A DNA stretch of 27,214 nucleotides from an uncultured Lachnospiraceae bacterium (GTDB taxonomy: Bacteria; Bacillota; Clostridia; Lachnospirales; Lachnospiraceae), in assembly GCA_910586955.1 (NCBI GenBank), contig CAJUMM010000012.1, forward strand, positions 22,732 to 49,945, given 5' to 3'. Of the stretch, positions 13,635-21,822 are shown piece by piece; the stretch's first letter is position 1; every line of letters begins with the position of its first letter. The position numbers and the translations under genes were made by a program. Under the pieces are notes generated by a model. The model saw only the letters and a list, made by a program, of their open reading frames with translations. It did no database searches and had not been told where the DNA came from.

Positions 13635-16600
13635 GAATCCCCAGATTAAGAAAGTCCTTGTCATAGGGTCCGGCCCCATTGTCATCGGGCAGGCGGCGGA
13701 GTTTGACTATGCGGGGACCCAGGCCTGCCGTTCCCTGAAGGAAGAGGGCGTGGAAGTGGTTCTCTTAAATTCCAATCCGGCCACCATTATGACGGATAAG
13801 GATATTGCGGATCATGTGTACATCGAACCTCTCACCCTGGAGGTAGTGGAGCGGCTTATAGAAAAGGAACAGCCGGACAGTATCCTTCCCACCCTGGGAG
13901 GCCAGGCAGGCCTTAATCTGGCTATGGAGCTTTCCGAGAGTGGATTTTTGGAAGACCATGGAGTGGGTCTTATCGGAACCACCTCCGCCACCATCAAGAA
14001 GGCGGAGGACCGTCTGGAATTTAAGAGCACCATGGAGAAAATCGGGGAGCCGGTGGCAGCCTCTCTGGTGGTGGAGAATCTGGAAGACGGCCTGGCTTTC
14101 GCAGGCCGGATCGGTTATCCGGTGGTTCTGCGCCCGGCCTATACCCTGGGAGGAAGCGGCGGGGGAATTGCCCGGAACCAGGAGGAGCTGGAAGAGATTC
14201 TGGCAAACGGCCTGCGCCTGTCCCGGGTGGGGCAGGTACTGGTGGAGCGCTGCATTGCAGGATGGAAAGAGATTGAGTATGAAGTCATGCGGGACGGGGC
14301 GGGCAACTGCATCACCGTCTGCAATATGGAAAATATCGATCCCGTAGGGGTCCATACCGGGGACAGCATTGTGGTTGCGCCTTCCCAGACTCTGGGGGAC
14401 AAGGAATACCAGATGCTGCGCACCTCCGCTTTAAATATAATCAGTGAATTGGAAATCACCGGGGGCTGTAATGTCCAGTATGCTTTAAATCCGGACAGCT
14501 TTGAGTACTGTGTCATTGAGGTAAATCCCCGGGTAAGCCGTTCCTCGGCTCTGGCTTCCAAGGCTACGGGATATCCAATCGCCAAGGTGGCGGCCAAAAT
14601 CGCCCTGGGCTATACCCTGGACGAGATTCCAAACGCCGTTACAGGCCAGACCATGGCCAGCTTTGAGCCTATGCTGGACTACTGCGTGGTGAAGCTTCCC
14701 AGGCTCCCCTTTGACAAATTTATCAGTGCCAAACGGACCCTGACCACCCAGATGAAGGCTACCGGGGAAGTGATGTCTATCTGTGACAATTTCGAGGGGG
14801 CTTTGATGAAAGCCATCCGCTCCCTGGAGCAGCATGTGGACAGCCTGATATCCGGGGACTTTACCGCCCTTTCCCGGGAAGAGATCCGGGAACGCCTGAA
14901 GGTGGTGGACGACCGGAGAATCTGGCTGATTGCAGAGGCCATCCGCAAAGGGATCTCCCAGGAGGATATCCATGAGATTACCCGGATCGATCTGTGGTTT
15001 ATTGACAAGATTGCCGTTCTGGTAGAGATGGAGGAGCGGCTTCGCAGGGAGGAGCTGTCCCCGGAGCTTCTTAAGGAGGCTAAGAGGCTTCAATTTCCGG
15101 ATCAGGTGATCGCAGGCCTTACAGGGAAGAGGGAAGAAGCGATCCGTACCATGCGTCGGCAGGAGGGGATCCTGGCCGCCTATAAGATGGTGGATACCTG
15201 CGCTGCGGAATTCGCGGCTTCCACTCCCTATTACTATTCCGTGTTCGGAAGTGAGAATGAGGTGCAGGAAACCAGGGATCGGAAAAAGGTCCTGGTGCTT
15301 GGCTCCGGGCCTATCCGTATCGGCCAGGGCATTGAGTTTGACTTCTGCTGCGTACACTGTACTTGGGCTTTTTCCAGGGAAGGGTATGAGACGATTATTG
15401 TCAACAACAATCCGGAGACGGTGAGTACGGATTTCGATATAGCGGATAAGCTGTATTTTGAACCCTTGACTCCGGAGGATGTGGAAGCAATCGTCCGCTT
15501 GGAGAAACCGGACGGGGCGGTGGTGCAGTTCGGCGGTCAGACGGCCATTAAGCTGACGGAAGCCCTGATGGAGATGGGGGTTCCCATTCTGGGGACTTCG
15601 GCGGAAAATGTAGACGCTGCCGAGGACAGGGAGCGTTTCGATGCGATCCTGGAGGAGTGCGGCATTCCCCGGCCCAAGGGGCATACGGTCTTTACCGCCC
15701 GGGAGGCCAAGGAGGCGGCCCGGGAGCTGGGTTATCCGGTGCTGGTGCGTCCCTCCTACGTGCTGGGAGGACAGGGCATGCAGATTGCCATCCAGGACAG
15801 GGATGTGGAGGAATTTATAGGGATCATCAACCGGATCGCCCAGGAACACCCTATTCTGGTAGACAAATACCTTCAGGGAAGGGAGATCGAAGTGGACGCT
15901 GTCTGCGACGGGGAGGATATTCTGATCCCCGGCATTATGGAGCATATTGAGCGGGCGGGCATCCACTCCGGAGACAGCATTTCCGTATATCCGGCCCGGA
16001 GCATCAGTGAAGGGGTGAAAGCCACCATTGAGGAATATACCAGGCGGCTGGCCTGCTCCCTCCATGTGATTGGCTTGATCAATATTCAGTTTATTGCCGT
16101 GGGGGAAGAGGTGTACGTGATTGAGGTCAATCCCAGATCCAGCCGCACGGTTCCCTATATCAGCAAGGTGACAGGGATTCCCATTGTGCCTCTGGCCACA
16201 CGGGTGATTCTGGGAGCAAAGATCCGGGAGCTGGGCTATACCCCGGGCCTCCAGCCGGAGGCAGCTTATTTTGCCGTCAAGATGCCGGTATTCTCTTTCG
16301 AGAAGATACGGGGAGCGGATATCAGCCTGGGACCGGAAATGAAGTCTACCGGGGAATGCCTGGGGATTGCAAAAACCTTTCACGAAGCTCTCTACAAGGC
16401 TTTCCTGGGGGCTGGCATCCGCCTGCCCAAGTACAAGAACGTGATTCTCACCGTCCGGGACGAGGACAAGGAGGAAGCGGTGGACATTGCGAGACGGCTG
16501 GAAGCCCTTGGCTACTGTATCTATGCCACCAAGGGAACGGCCCGGGCCCTTCTGGAGGCGGATGTATCCGTCCGCCTGACCCGGAAGCTGGAGCAGGAGT

Positions 16601-16824
16601 CCCCCAATATCCTGGATCTGATTCTGGGGCACCGGATCGATCTGGTGGTGGATACGCCCTCCCAGGGTATCGAACACAGCCGGGACGGCTTCGTGATCCG
16701 GCGCAATGCCATTGAGACCGGAGTTCATGTGCTGACGGCCATTGATACGGCCAAAGCCCTGGTGACCAGCCTGGAGCATACGGACGCCCGGGAATTGACT
16801 TTGGTGGATATTGCGGAATTGTAA
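13627..16824 (+). CDS. carB: Carbamoyl-phosphate synthase large subunit
   Basis: This 1065-residue protein matches the usual length of about 1070. It has the two homologous synthetase halves: KVLVIGSGPIVIGQAAEFDYAGTQA near the N-terminus is echoed by KVLVLGSGPIRIGQGIEFDFCCVH near residue 555. Each half has an ATP-grasp domain (VVLRPAYTLGGSGGGI and VLVRPSYVLGGQGMQI), with VIEVNPRVSRSSALASK and VIEVNPRSSRTVPYISK. The C-terminal MGS-like allosteric region includes ATKGTARALLEADV and DLVVDTPSQG. GAGGTGAG precedes the ATG inside carA, so translation is coupled. nnrD follows after 15 nt. Confidence 0.97.
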   Translation: MPKNPQIKKVLVIGSGPIVIGQAAEFDYAGTQACRSLKEEGVEVVLLNSNPATIMTDKDIADHVYIEPLTLEVVERLIEKEQPDSILPTLGGQAGLNLAMELSESGFLEDHGVGLIGTTSATIKKAEDRLEFKSTMEKIGEPVAASLVVENLEDGLAFAGRIGYPVVLRPAYTLGGSGGGIARNQEELEEILANGLRLSRVGQVLVERCIAGWKEIEYEVMRDGAGNCITVCNMENIDPVGVHTGDSIVVAPSQTLGDKEYQMLRTSALNIISELEITGGCNVQYALNPDSFEYCVIEVNPRVSRSSALASKATGYPIAKVAAKIALGYTLDEIPNAVTGQTMASFEPMLDYCVVKLPRLPFDKFISAKRTLTTQMKATGEVMSICDNFEGALMKAIRSLEQHVDSLISGDFTALSREEIRERLKVVDDRRIWLIAEAIRKGISQEDIHEITRIDLWFIDKIAVLVEMEERLRREELSPELLKEAKRLQFPDQVIAGLTGKREEAIRTMRRQEGILAAYKMVDTCAAEFAASTPYYYSVFGSENEVQETRDRKKVLVLGSGPIRIGQGIEFDFCCVHCTWAFSREGYETIIVNNNPETVSTDFDIADKLYFEPLTPEDVEAIVRLEKPDGAVVQFGGQTAIKLTEALMEMGVPILGTSAENVDAAEDRERFDAILEECGIPRPKGHTVFTAREAKEAARELGYPVLVRPSYVLGGQGMQIAIQDRDVEEFIGIINRIAQEHPILVDKYLQGREIEVDAVCDGEDILIPGIMEHIERAGIHSGDSISVYPARSISEGVKATIEEYTRRLACSLHVIGLINIQFIAVGEEVYVIEVNPRSSRTVPYISKVTGIPIVPLATRVILGAKIRELGYTPGLQPEAAYFAVKMPVFSFEKIRGADISLGPEMKSTGECLGIAKTFHEALYKAFLGAGIRLPKYKNVILTVRDEDKEEAVDIARRLEALGYCIYATKGTARALLEADVSVRLTRKLEQESPNILDLILGHRIDLVVDTPSQGIEHSRDGFVIRRNAIETGVHVLTAIDTAKALVTSLEHTDARELTLVDIAEL

Positions 16825-16839
16825 ACAGGGAGGCAGGAT

Positions 16840-17721
16840 ATGGAGAGAAAGGCAGAAATGTTAAACCAGGGGACGGCTGCCTCCTGGCTTCCCAGGCGCA
16901 GGCCTGACGGCCACAAGGGAACCTTCGGGAAGGTCTGTGTCATCGGCGGAAGCGTAGGGCTTACAGGAGCCCCTGTCCTGGCGGCCAAAGCGGCGGCCCG
17001 GACGGGCAGCGGCCTGGTGTTCCTGGGAGTGCCGGAGGAAATCTACGGGATTACGGCGCCTCTGAGCCTGGAGGTTATGACTTATCCCCTGCCCGGAAGG
17101 GAGGGAAGGCTTTCCGCAGAGGCTTTCTTCCGGATCCAGGAGAAGTTGGGGACCTGTGACGCGGGGCTTATCGGGCCCGGGATGGGAAGAAGCCGGGATC
17201 TTTCCCGGCTGGTCGGCCGTCTTCTGGAGCAGGTGCAGATTCCCATGGTGGTGGATGCGGACGCCCTCTATGCCATCCGGGAGCGGAAGGAGATTCTAAA
17301 GCACCGCAGGGAGAAAGGCTTAGTGACGGTTCTAACGCCCCATGAGGGAGAATTTTCCTATCTGGGCGGGGACTGGGAAGCAGAACGCGGAGAGGGAGCT
17401 CTAGATTTTGCCCGGACCTGGGGCTGCATCCTGGTGCGGAAAGGCCCGGGTACCCTGATTGCAGATCCGGAAGGGAATCTGTACCAGAATACCACGGGCA
17501 ACAGCGGCATGGCAAAGGGCGGAAGCGGGGATATCCTTGGAGGGATGATCCTCTCTCTTCTGGGACAGGGGATGGAGCCCATCCGGGCGGCGGGCCTGGG
17601 TGTCTGGCTTCATGGCTGCGCCGGAGACCTATGTAAGGAGGAAATCGGAGAATACGGAATGCTGCCCACGGATCTGCTGGAGCGGATTCCGAAGGCCATC
17701 CGGAGGGTACAGGGAGGGTGA
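16840..17721 (+). CDS. nnrD: ADP/ATP-dependent NAD(P)H-hydrate dehydratase
   Basis: This 293-residue ribokinase-like enzyme repairs hydrated NAD(P)H. Seen are HKGTFGKVCVIGGSVGLTGAPVLAA at 25-49, GPGMG at 112-116, VVDADALY, TPHEGEF at 166-172, and the catalytic-loop sequence NSGMAKGGSGDILGGMI with Asp231. The N-terminal epimerase domain found in fused Nnr proteins is absent; the epimerase is not in the window. GGGAGG lies about 8 nt before the ATG. It follows carB by 15 nt with no terminator, so it is probably the third gene of the carAB transcript. No functional tie to carbamoyl phosphate is known to me. Confidence 0.9.
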   Translation: MERKAEMLNQGTAASWLPRRRPDGHKGTFGKVCVIGGSVGLTGAPVLAAKAAARTGSGLVFLGVPEEIYGITAPLSLEVMTYPLPGREGRLSAEAFFRIQEKLGTCDAGLIGPGMGRSRDLSRLVGRLLEQVQIPMVVDADALYAIRERKEILKHRREKGLVTVLTPHEGEFSYLGGDWEAERGEGALDFARTWGCILVRKGPGTLIADPEGNLYQNTTGNSGMAKGGSGDILGGMILSLLGQGMEPIRAAGLGVWLHGCAGDLCKEEIGEYGMLPTDLLERIPKAIRRVQGG

Positions 17722-17734
17722 AAACGCTCCCTGT
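17709..17734. terminator. Hairpin between convergent nnrD and the blaR1 operon
   Basis: ACAGGGAG (17709-17716) and CTCCCTGT (17727-17734) form an 8-bp perfect stem across the nnrD stop, next to the end of the opposite-strand gene at 17736. There is no T-run on either side, so termination strength is doubtful. Confidence 0.4.
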
Positions 17735-17735
17735 G

Positions 17736-17981
17736 CTATGGAGCTATCTCCCAGTCGGTAAGGGGAGTGTTGGTGGTGTAGTTGTAAAGGCGGCGGTACA
17801 TCACACCATTGAAAAATTTGTATTGCCAATCGATTTCGAAAACGCGGGGAGTGTTTTCTGAAAGAATATACCGAGTGCGGTTTTCGCTGGAACGGGCGGC
17901 GTTTACCGGAAAGACCGGAAGCAGGAGAAATGTAATTTCCAGCAGGATAAATAAGTAAATATTTTTTGTTTTACCTTTCAT
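17736..17981 (-). CDS. Small secreted protein at the end of the blaI-blaR1 operon
   Basis: This 81-residue protein has a signal peptide (MKGKTKN, then a hydrophobic stretch at about 9-23, cleavage near NAA at about 29). The mature part is about 50 residues and ends in NGVMYRRLYNYTTNTPLTDWEIAP, a Tyr/Trp-rich motif pattern seen in small secreted Firmicute proteins. Its ATG overlaps the blaR1 stop by 4 nt (ATGA), so it is translationally coupled. It may be a partner or ligand-side component of the membrane sensor; that is inference. Function is unknown. Confidence 0.75.
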   Translation of the reverse strand: MKGKTKNIYLFILLEITFLLLPVFPVNAARSSENRTRYILSENTPRVFEIDWQYKFFNGVMYRRLYNYTTNTPLTDWEIAP

Positions 17982-19222
17982 GGAATATCAACCTCCGAAA
18001 TATTGTCGTAGACAGGAACATCTTTAAAGCTTTCAATAATTTCAGGGCAGGTGCCAACATACTGGTTTTGCATGTATAAATCAAACATTTCCCCATTTTT
18101 TATGTAGAAGGTCTGCCCTTCGACATTCTGAAATACAGAATTTCCATTTTCATCTATAGTTGGATGATAATAACTGTCAAAGATAAAGGAAAAGGATACA
18201 AAAAACAAAACTATGCACAGCGCAGTACTCCAGCCGGAAGACCGCTTTGCCGGAGCATCTATGATACAGCGGAGTCTTTGAAGGACCGCTTTCTTGTGGT
18301 GCTGATCTGCAAAAGCATAGGTCTGCTCCGTTTTTGCAGGTACATGGTTTTTCTGAAAGTGCAGGGTCTTGGAGAGCGCTTCCAAATACTGCGTTTTTTC
18401 TGCCCGGCTCATGGTTCTGGTAAGGTACTCGTCCACGGATAGCTCCTGTGCCTGTGTCACTGCGGGAGCCAGACAGTGGGTGAGAAGGGGATTCCACCAG
18501 TGGAAAGACAGGAGAAGATCCAGCAGGAGCTTCAGATGAAAATCCCGGTGTTTGAAGTGGAGCAGTTCGTGTGAAAAGATACAGGATAATTCTTCGCCCG
18601 TATACCCTGGGGGTATCCCGTATGACAGTTCCTTTGAGCTGTCTGCTAAGATGCAGGGAAGGATGATAGTAGGACGGCAAAGGCCCCATATGGCGGGAGA
18701 GATAAACCCGTGGGATTGCACCAGCCGGGTTTTTATATTCTTATTTGGAAACAAAGAGTGCAGAACGGTTTGCAAAATCTCCAGGGTTTCCGGGTCCGAG
18801 ATTTCCGGCAGTGAGAGAAGGGAGTTTTGAAACTGCAGGTATCCCCGGATTTTCCGGAATAAGCAATAGAAGGAGACAGACAGCCACAGGGCGACAAGAA
18901 GTATCATGGGGGTCAAAACAAAGGCGCCTGCAGTCCACAGGGGATGCAGCAGGAGATCCCGGAGGGCAGGAAGGATTTTGTGGGAGAAAATGGTCTGGGT
19001 AATGGGAAAGGAGGGGGCCAGCAGTTCTACCGGAAGGAATCCCCTGACTATGATGAGGATGGCCAGAAGGCGAAGGGAGGTTATTCCAAAGCGCAGAAAT
19101 GTATGTTTTCCCTTGAGAAGGAACAGCAGGAACAGGGTTAGCAGAGACACTGCTATGGAGGAGGCAAAAAAGGCGTCAAAAAAAGAGGAATGTTCCAAAA
19201 CAACAGGGGCAGGAAGATTCAT
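17978..19222 (-). CDS. blaR1: BlaR1/MecR1-type M56 membrane metalloprotease, short sensor
   Basis: This 414-residue protein has membrane helices near 18-36, 47-62, 98-121 and 333-350. The cytoplasmic zinc protease motif is HELLHFKHRD at 218-227, with QELSVDEYL at 259-267 giving the third ligand. In BlaR1, signal binding outside triggers this protease, which leads to inactivation of BlaI. Here only about 65 residues follow the last helix, so the penicillin-binding sensor of true BlaR1 (about 600 residues) is absent and beta-lactam sensing is unlikely. AAAGGAG for this gene lies within the end of blaI, 5 nt upstream. The signal is unknown. Confidence 0.87.
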   Translation of the reverse strand: MNLPAPVVLEHSSFFDAFFASSIAVSLLTLFLLFLLKGKHTFLRFGITSLRLLAILIIVRGFLPVELLAPSFPITQTIFSHKILPALRDLLLHPLWTAGAFVLTPMILLVALWLSVSFYCLFRKIRGYLQFQNSLLSLPEISDPETLEILQTVLHSLFPNKNIKTRLVQSHGFISPAIWGLCRPTIILPCILADSSKELSYGIPPGYTGEELSCIFSHELLHFKHRDFHLKLLLDLLLSFHWWNPLLTHCLAPAVTQAQELSVDEYLTRTMSRAEKTQYLEALSKTLHFQKNHVPAKTEQTYAFADQHHKKAVLQRLRCIIDAPAKRSSGWSTALCIVLFFVSFSFIFDSYYHPTIDENGNSVFQNVEGQTFYIKNGEMFDLYMQNQYVGTCPEIIESFKDVPVYDNISEVDIP

Positions 19223-19227
19223 TTGCG

Positions 19228-19620
19228 TTACTCCTTTGCGTTTTTGTAATTTTGTATCAGAGTCTCTATTTCATTCAGAAAAGCGTCGTCCAGTTCGTCC
19301 GCGTCCAGCATGGAAGAGAAAAAGGACAGCATATTGCTGGCTACAGAACCGTTTTGCAGCAGGCTCTCCAGAAGAGCCTGTTGTTTTTCGTATTCCTGCT
19401 TTGTGACGGCAGGAACGTAGGCCCGTCCGGTCCTGGTGACGGTCCGCTTGATGGAATCTACCCGGATGTAGCCTTTTCTGTCCAAATTTACCAGGACTTT
19501 CGCCACCGTATTGCGGCTTAGGGCCGGATTGGTCTTTAAAATATCTGAGATCAGGCAGGGGCGTTTCATCTGCCAGATGATTTCCATAATTTCTTTTTCC
19601 TTCGGTAGGAGTTCCTGCAT
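19228..19620 (-). CDS. blaI: BlaI/MecI-family transcriptional repressor
   Basis: This 130-residue repressor has the usual length (about 120-130). It starts MQELLPKEKEIMEIIW, typical of the BlaI winged helix, continues through ISDILKTNPALSRNTVAKVLVNLDRKGYI at about 24-52, and has a C-terminal dimerisation helix region. The frame is open upstream, but the ATG at 19620 matches the family start; GGGAG lies 13 nt before it, slightly far. It is the first gene of an operon with blaR1 and the small secreted protein. Its own promoter (19658-19686) is divergent from a rightward promoter carrying the TGTATT/AATACA dyad. A decayed second copy lies at 20818-20930. Confidence 0.88.
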   Translation of the reverse strand: MQELLPKEKEIMEIIWQMKRPCLISDILKTNPALSRNTVAKVLVNLDRKGYIRVDSIKRTVTRTGRAYVPAVTKQEYEKQQALLESLLQNGSVASNMLSFFSSMLDADELDDAFLNEIETLIQNYKNAKE

Positions 19621-19657
19621 GGTGTTCTTGATTCTCCCTTGGTACTTGTTTATCCAT

Positions 19658-19686
19658 AGAATAAGGCAAAAGTGATAGAATGTCAA
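19658..19686 (-). promoter_or_regulatory. Promoter of blaI-blaR1
   Basis: Read leftward, TTGACA (19681-19686) and TATTCT (19658-19663) have a 17-bp spacer. The start point would be near 19651, about 30 nt before the blaI ATG. Confidence 0.75.
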
Positions 19687-19727
19687 TGGAATTTTTTTAA
19701 AAATATATAGAAGTTGCATATATGTGC

Positions 19728-19756
19728 TTGACAGCACCTCATTAATAGTGTATTTT
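19728..19756 (+). promoter_or_regulatory. Rightward promoter divergent from blaI
   Basis: TTGACA (19728-19733) and TATTTT (19751-19756) have a 17-bp spacer; the -10 box lies inside the dyad at 19749-19765. The block AAGTTGCATATATGTGC just before it is identical in the second copy near 21021 and contains an imperfect dyad GCATATATGTGC. Confidence 0.75.
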
Positions 19757-19765
19757 TGAAATACA
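19749..19765. promoter_or_regulatory. Operator-like dyad at the blaI divergent promoter
   Basis: TGTATTT-TTG-AAATACA is a perfect 7-bp inverted repeat over the -10 box. The same half-sites recur at 10798-10813 and 21059-21074. BlaI is the obvious candidate, although classical BlaI/MecI sites read TACA...TGTA, the opposite half-site order. Confidence 0.6.
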
Positions 19766-19838
19766 TCATAAATAAGTAGGACTCTTATAATGGTAGCTCT
19801 GGTATCCATACCTGTTGGAAAAACAGTATAAATGAAGG

Positions 19839-20153
19839 ATGTTTCTTTTGGTTATGGAGAAAATTCTAATTGAGATGGGTGAAAGATATAAAAACAGTAA
19901 AAAGTTATCGGAAGAATTTTTGCGTATTTCATCTATAATAGCAATGATTTTCAATCTTATTTTGTGTCAATGGAAACCAGAACTGGCAGAAACTCAGGTG
20001 AGCGCACTTATTTCTATTATGGGATTTTCCCTTATATCCCTCATTTTTTATCGGCGGGTTTGGAAGAAAGAGGCGGACAGTTCTTATGTTGCATCGGAGG
20101 TAGTCATGATTCTATTCTGCCTGATTTGCTTAGTCCGCTTTTATATCTTATAA
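19839..20153 (+). CDS. Small membrane protein, divergent from blaI
   Basis: This protein of up to 104 residues has three hydrophobic segments (about 30-43, 54-72 and 85-103), with a charged amphipathic N-terminus. The start is uncertain: ATG 19839, TTG 19848 (GAAGGA 8 nt upstream) and ATG 19854 are all in frame. It lies behind the promoter at 19728, and the next gene follows after 30 nt. No family is recognised. Being under the same divergent control as blaI suggests it belongs to the response of the BlaR1 sensor. Confidence 0.55.
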   Translation: MFLLVMEKILIEMGERYKNSKKLSEEFLRISSIIAMIFNLILCQWKPELAETQVSALISIMGFSLISLIFYRRVWKKEADSSYVASEVVMILFCLICLVRFYIL

Positions 20154-20183
20154 GGGCAAGATCATGTGTGACGGAAGGTTATA

Positions 20184-20762
20184 ATGAGCAGAAAAAATAT
20201 TTTAATAACTCTGATAACGGCAATATGCCTGATAGAGGCCCTTTACATTTTTTCTTCCTTTGGCAATTCCCCTGCAAAAGAAACCGCTCCGCGGGTTGAA
20301 TTTACAGACAGCTTAAAGATAACGGTGGATGAGAGGAGCTTTGCGGCGGAGGATCCTCCTGAAAATAAAGCAGAGGAGGCGGTTTTCCGGTATTGGTTAG
20401 CAAAGTTCCTGATGGACAGCCAGTTAAGGGAAGACAGTATAGCGCAAAACGGGATGTTTGAGATAGAATTGGAAAATAGTAGAAAAGCGGATCAGGCAGG
20501 GGAACATATTCTTAAAATTTTGAACCTGCATGATCTGGAGACTGTCTGCGAAGAGAATGGGCAGTCCGAGGCTGCGGACAGGCTGCAGATGGAAGTTATC
20601 GAAGAGAGCGGGTTAACGGAGTATGAGATTGTAAAGCTGCAGTGGACGGAGGAGAGGGAAGATCCGGTCAATTACGGAAACGGATTTCATCAACGATACT
20701 ATATCTGCGGGAGGACGAAGAAGGATCCGGAGTGGCGGATCTATGGGTTTGGTCGTATGTGA
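20184..20762 (+). CDS. Membrane-anchored extracytoplasmic protein
   Basis: This 192-residue protein has one N-terminal hydrophobic helix (about 5-24, after MSRKN) and then a soluble, acidic outer part. There is no lipobox Cys after the helix, so it is either anchored or secreted. The outer part is rich in Glu and has no recognised domain; RYYICGRTKKDPEWRIYGFGRM at the end looks like the last strand of an NTF2-like or similar small domain, a weak guess. GGAAGG lies 5 nt before the ATG. It is probably cotranscribed with the preceding membrane gene. Confidence 0.65.
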   Translation: MSRKNILITLITAICLIEALYIFSSFGNSPAKETAPRVEFTDSLKITVDERSFAAEDPPENKAEEAVFRYWLAKFLMDSQLREDSIAQNGMFEIELENSRKADQAGEHILKILNLHDLETVCEENGQSEAADRLQMEVIEESGLTEYEIVKLQWTEEREDPVNYGNGFHQRYYICGRTKKDPEWRIYGFGRM

Positions 20763-20817
20763 TAGAAAATGGTAAGAAGACCGGAGAAATTCCGATGAAA
20801 AATTTATATTAGAGTTT

Positions 20818-20930
20818 GGTATTGCAGCTTAAGGCCAGATTCGTTTTTAAAATATCTGAGATCAGGCAGGGATACTGCATCTGCCAGATAATTTCCATAA
20901 TTTCTTTTCTTTTGGTATGATTTCCTGTAT
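20818..20930 (-). pseudogene. Decayed second copy of blaI (5' part)
   Basis: Read leftward, this stretch matches the first 38 or so codons of the blaI at 19620, including the codons for EIIWQM and CLISDIL. The start codon is ATA in place of ATG (20928-20930), one base is lost in the PKEKE codons so the frame shifts, and similarity ends at about codon 38. It cannot make a repressor. The promoter region in front of it is also a copy (see the repeat at 20818-21075). Confidence 0.85.
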
Positions 20931-21037
20931 GGCCTTCTCAGCTCTCCCTTGGTATTTGTTTATCCACAGGATAAGACAAAAGTGACGATATATCAATAGA
21001 AATTTTGAGAAAATATATAAAAGTTGCATATATGTGC

Positions 21038-21066
21038 TTGACAGGAATTGGTTAATAGTGTATTAT
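21038..21066 (+). promoter_or_regulatory. Promoter of the 21178 secreted-protein gene
   Basis: TTGACA (21038-21043) and TATTAT (21061-21066) have a 17-bp spacer; this is the copy of the promoter at 19728. The leader to the ATG at 21178 is about 105 nt. Confidence 0.75.
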
Positions 21067-21074
21067 ATAATACA
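21059..21074. promoter_or_regulatory. Operator-like dyad at the second promoter copy
   Basis: TGTATTATATAATACA is a perfect 16-bp palindrome over the -10 box. The symmetry is better than in copy one even though the flanking DNA has diverged, which suggests it is kept by selection. Confidence 0.65.
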
Positions 21075-21177
21075 TATTTTACCGTTTGCTATTTTTATAT
21101 TAAGAGGAAGGGCCTATAGTATTCTAATTATCTATGGCTAATTCACAAACTATCAATTTTAGGACGGAGGTACCAAT

Positions 21178-21822
21178 ATGAAAAAAACTTTCGCTTTGTT
21201 ATTAGCAATCTCTATGATACTCAGCATATTCTCTTTTCCTGTTTTTGCGCAGGCTCCGGAATCCAACTCTGAGTTTGCAGCTCCCGATACTATAACGGGT
21301 AGGCTCATTGATGAGGAAGGAAATGTCATTTTGGTAACAGGTTATCGCAGAGATGTTCCTATGGCTGTGAGTGTCCTTTCTGACGAATGCTCTGTAACCT
21401 ATGACTATGCCATTCCAATGAGCAGCTTTTCCCATGAAGATAAAGTAACTGGCCAAGACTCAACCGGCTACATGTCTGCGTCAATGACTATATACTATAC
21501 AGAGTACGCATCAAATCCGAATGAATATTTATTGACCAAAGTAAGTGGTAGCTGGCGTGATCCAAATCCCAACGATGGGACGCGCGTAAGTGACACTGCT
21601 GATGTTATGGCTAACTGTACAGGGATGGGAACCAACAATATAATGAGAAGGCAAGTGAAAAACGGCTCCATAAAGAGCGGGGCATCTATGAGTACAGGGT
21701 TCCAATATTCTATTCAGCCTGCTTATGGAGCAATGGGAGCAACGCTGACCATAGCTATCTCTCAAGGTCAAAGCAGGAACTGGAACCTGGTATTAGAATG
21801 CTTTCCAATAGTGCCGTTATGA
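21178..21822 (+). CDS. Secreted protein of unknown function
   Basis: This 214-residue protein has a clear signal peptide (MKKT, hydrophobic core, cleavage after VFA at about 24). The mature part is rich in Ser, Thr, Tyr and Asn and predicted mostly beta, with SASMTIYYTEY and LTKVSGSWRD typical of small secreted beta proteins of gut Firmicutes. No catalytic motif is visible. GGAGG lies about 8 nt before the ATG. Its promoter carries the dyad shared with the blaI locus and with the secreted paralogues at 10889. The stop overlaps the next gene as ATGA, so a membrane protein is made with it. Confidence 0.78.
   Translation: MKKTFALLLAISMILSIFSFPVFAQAPESNSEFAAPDTITGRLIDEEGNVILVTGYRRDVPMAVSVLSDECSVTYDYAIPMSSFSHEDKVTGQDSTGYMSASMTIYYTEYASNPNEYLLTKVSGSWRDPNPNDGTRVSDTADVMANCTGMGTNNIMRRQVKNGSIKSGASMSTGFQYSIQPAYGAMGATLTIAISQGQSRNWNLVLECFPIVPL

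Larger units (their letters stand above)
20818..21075. repeat. Diverged duplicate of the blaI 5' end and divergent promoter region
   Basis: This segment aligns with about 19508-19766. It holds the decayed blaI start, a weakened leftward promoter (AGGATA and TATCAA in place of AGAATA and TGTCAA), the identical AAGTTGCATATATGTGCTTGACA-type block, and the rightward promoter with its dyad. The rightward promoter is intact while the leftward gene has decayed. Bases 20763-20817 and 21076-21177 of this intergenic gap show nothing further except the ribosome site of the next gene. Confidence 0.88.

Noticed and set aside
14485..16779. A 764-residue open frame on the minus strand inside carB
   Set aside because: carB is intact and highly recognisable on the plus strand; the antisense frame shows no domain and has low-complexity His/Gln/Leu content typical of shadows.
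17978..19620. A beta-lactam resistance locus
   Set aside because: BlaI and the protease part of BlaR1 are present, but the penicillin-binding sensor is missing and no beta-lactamase or resistant PBP gene is in the window.
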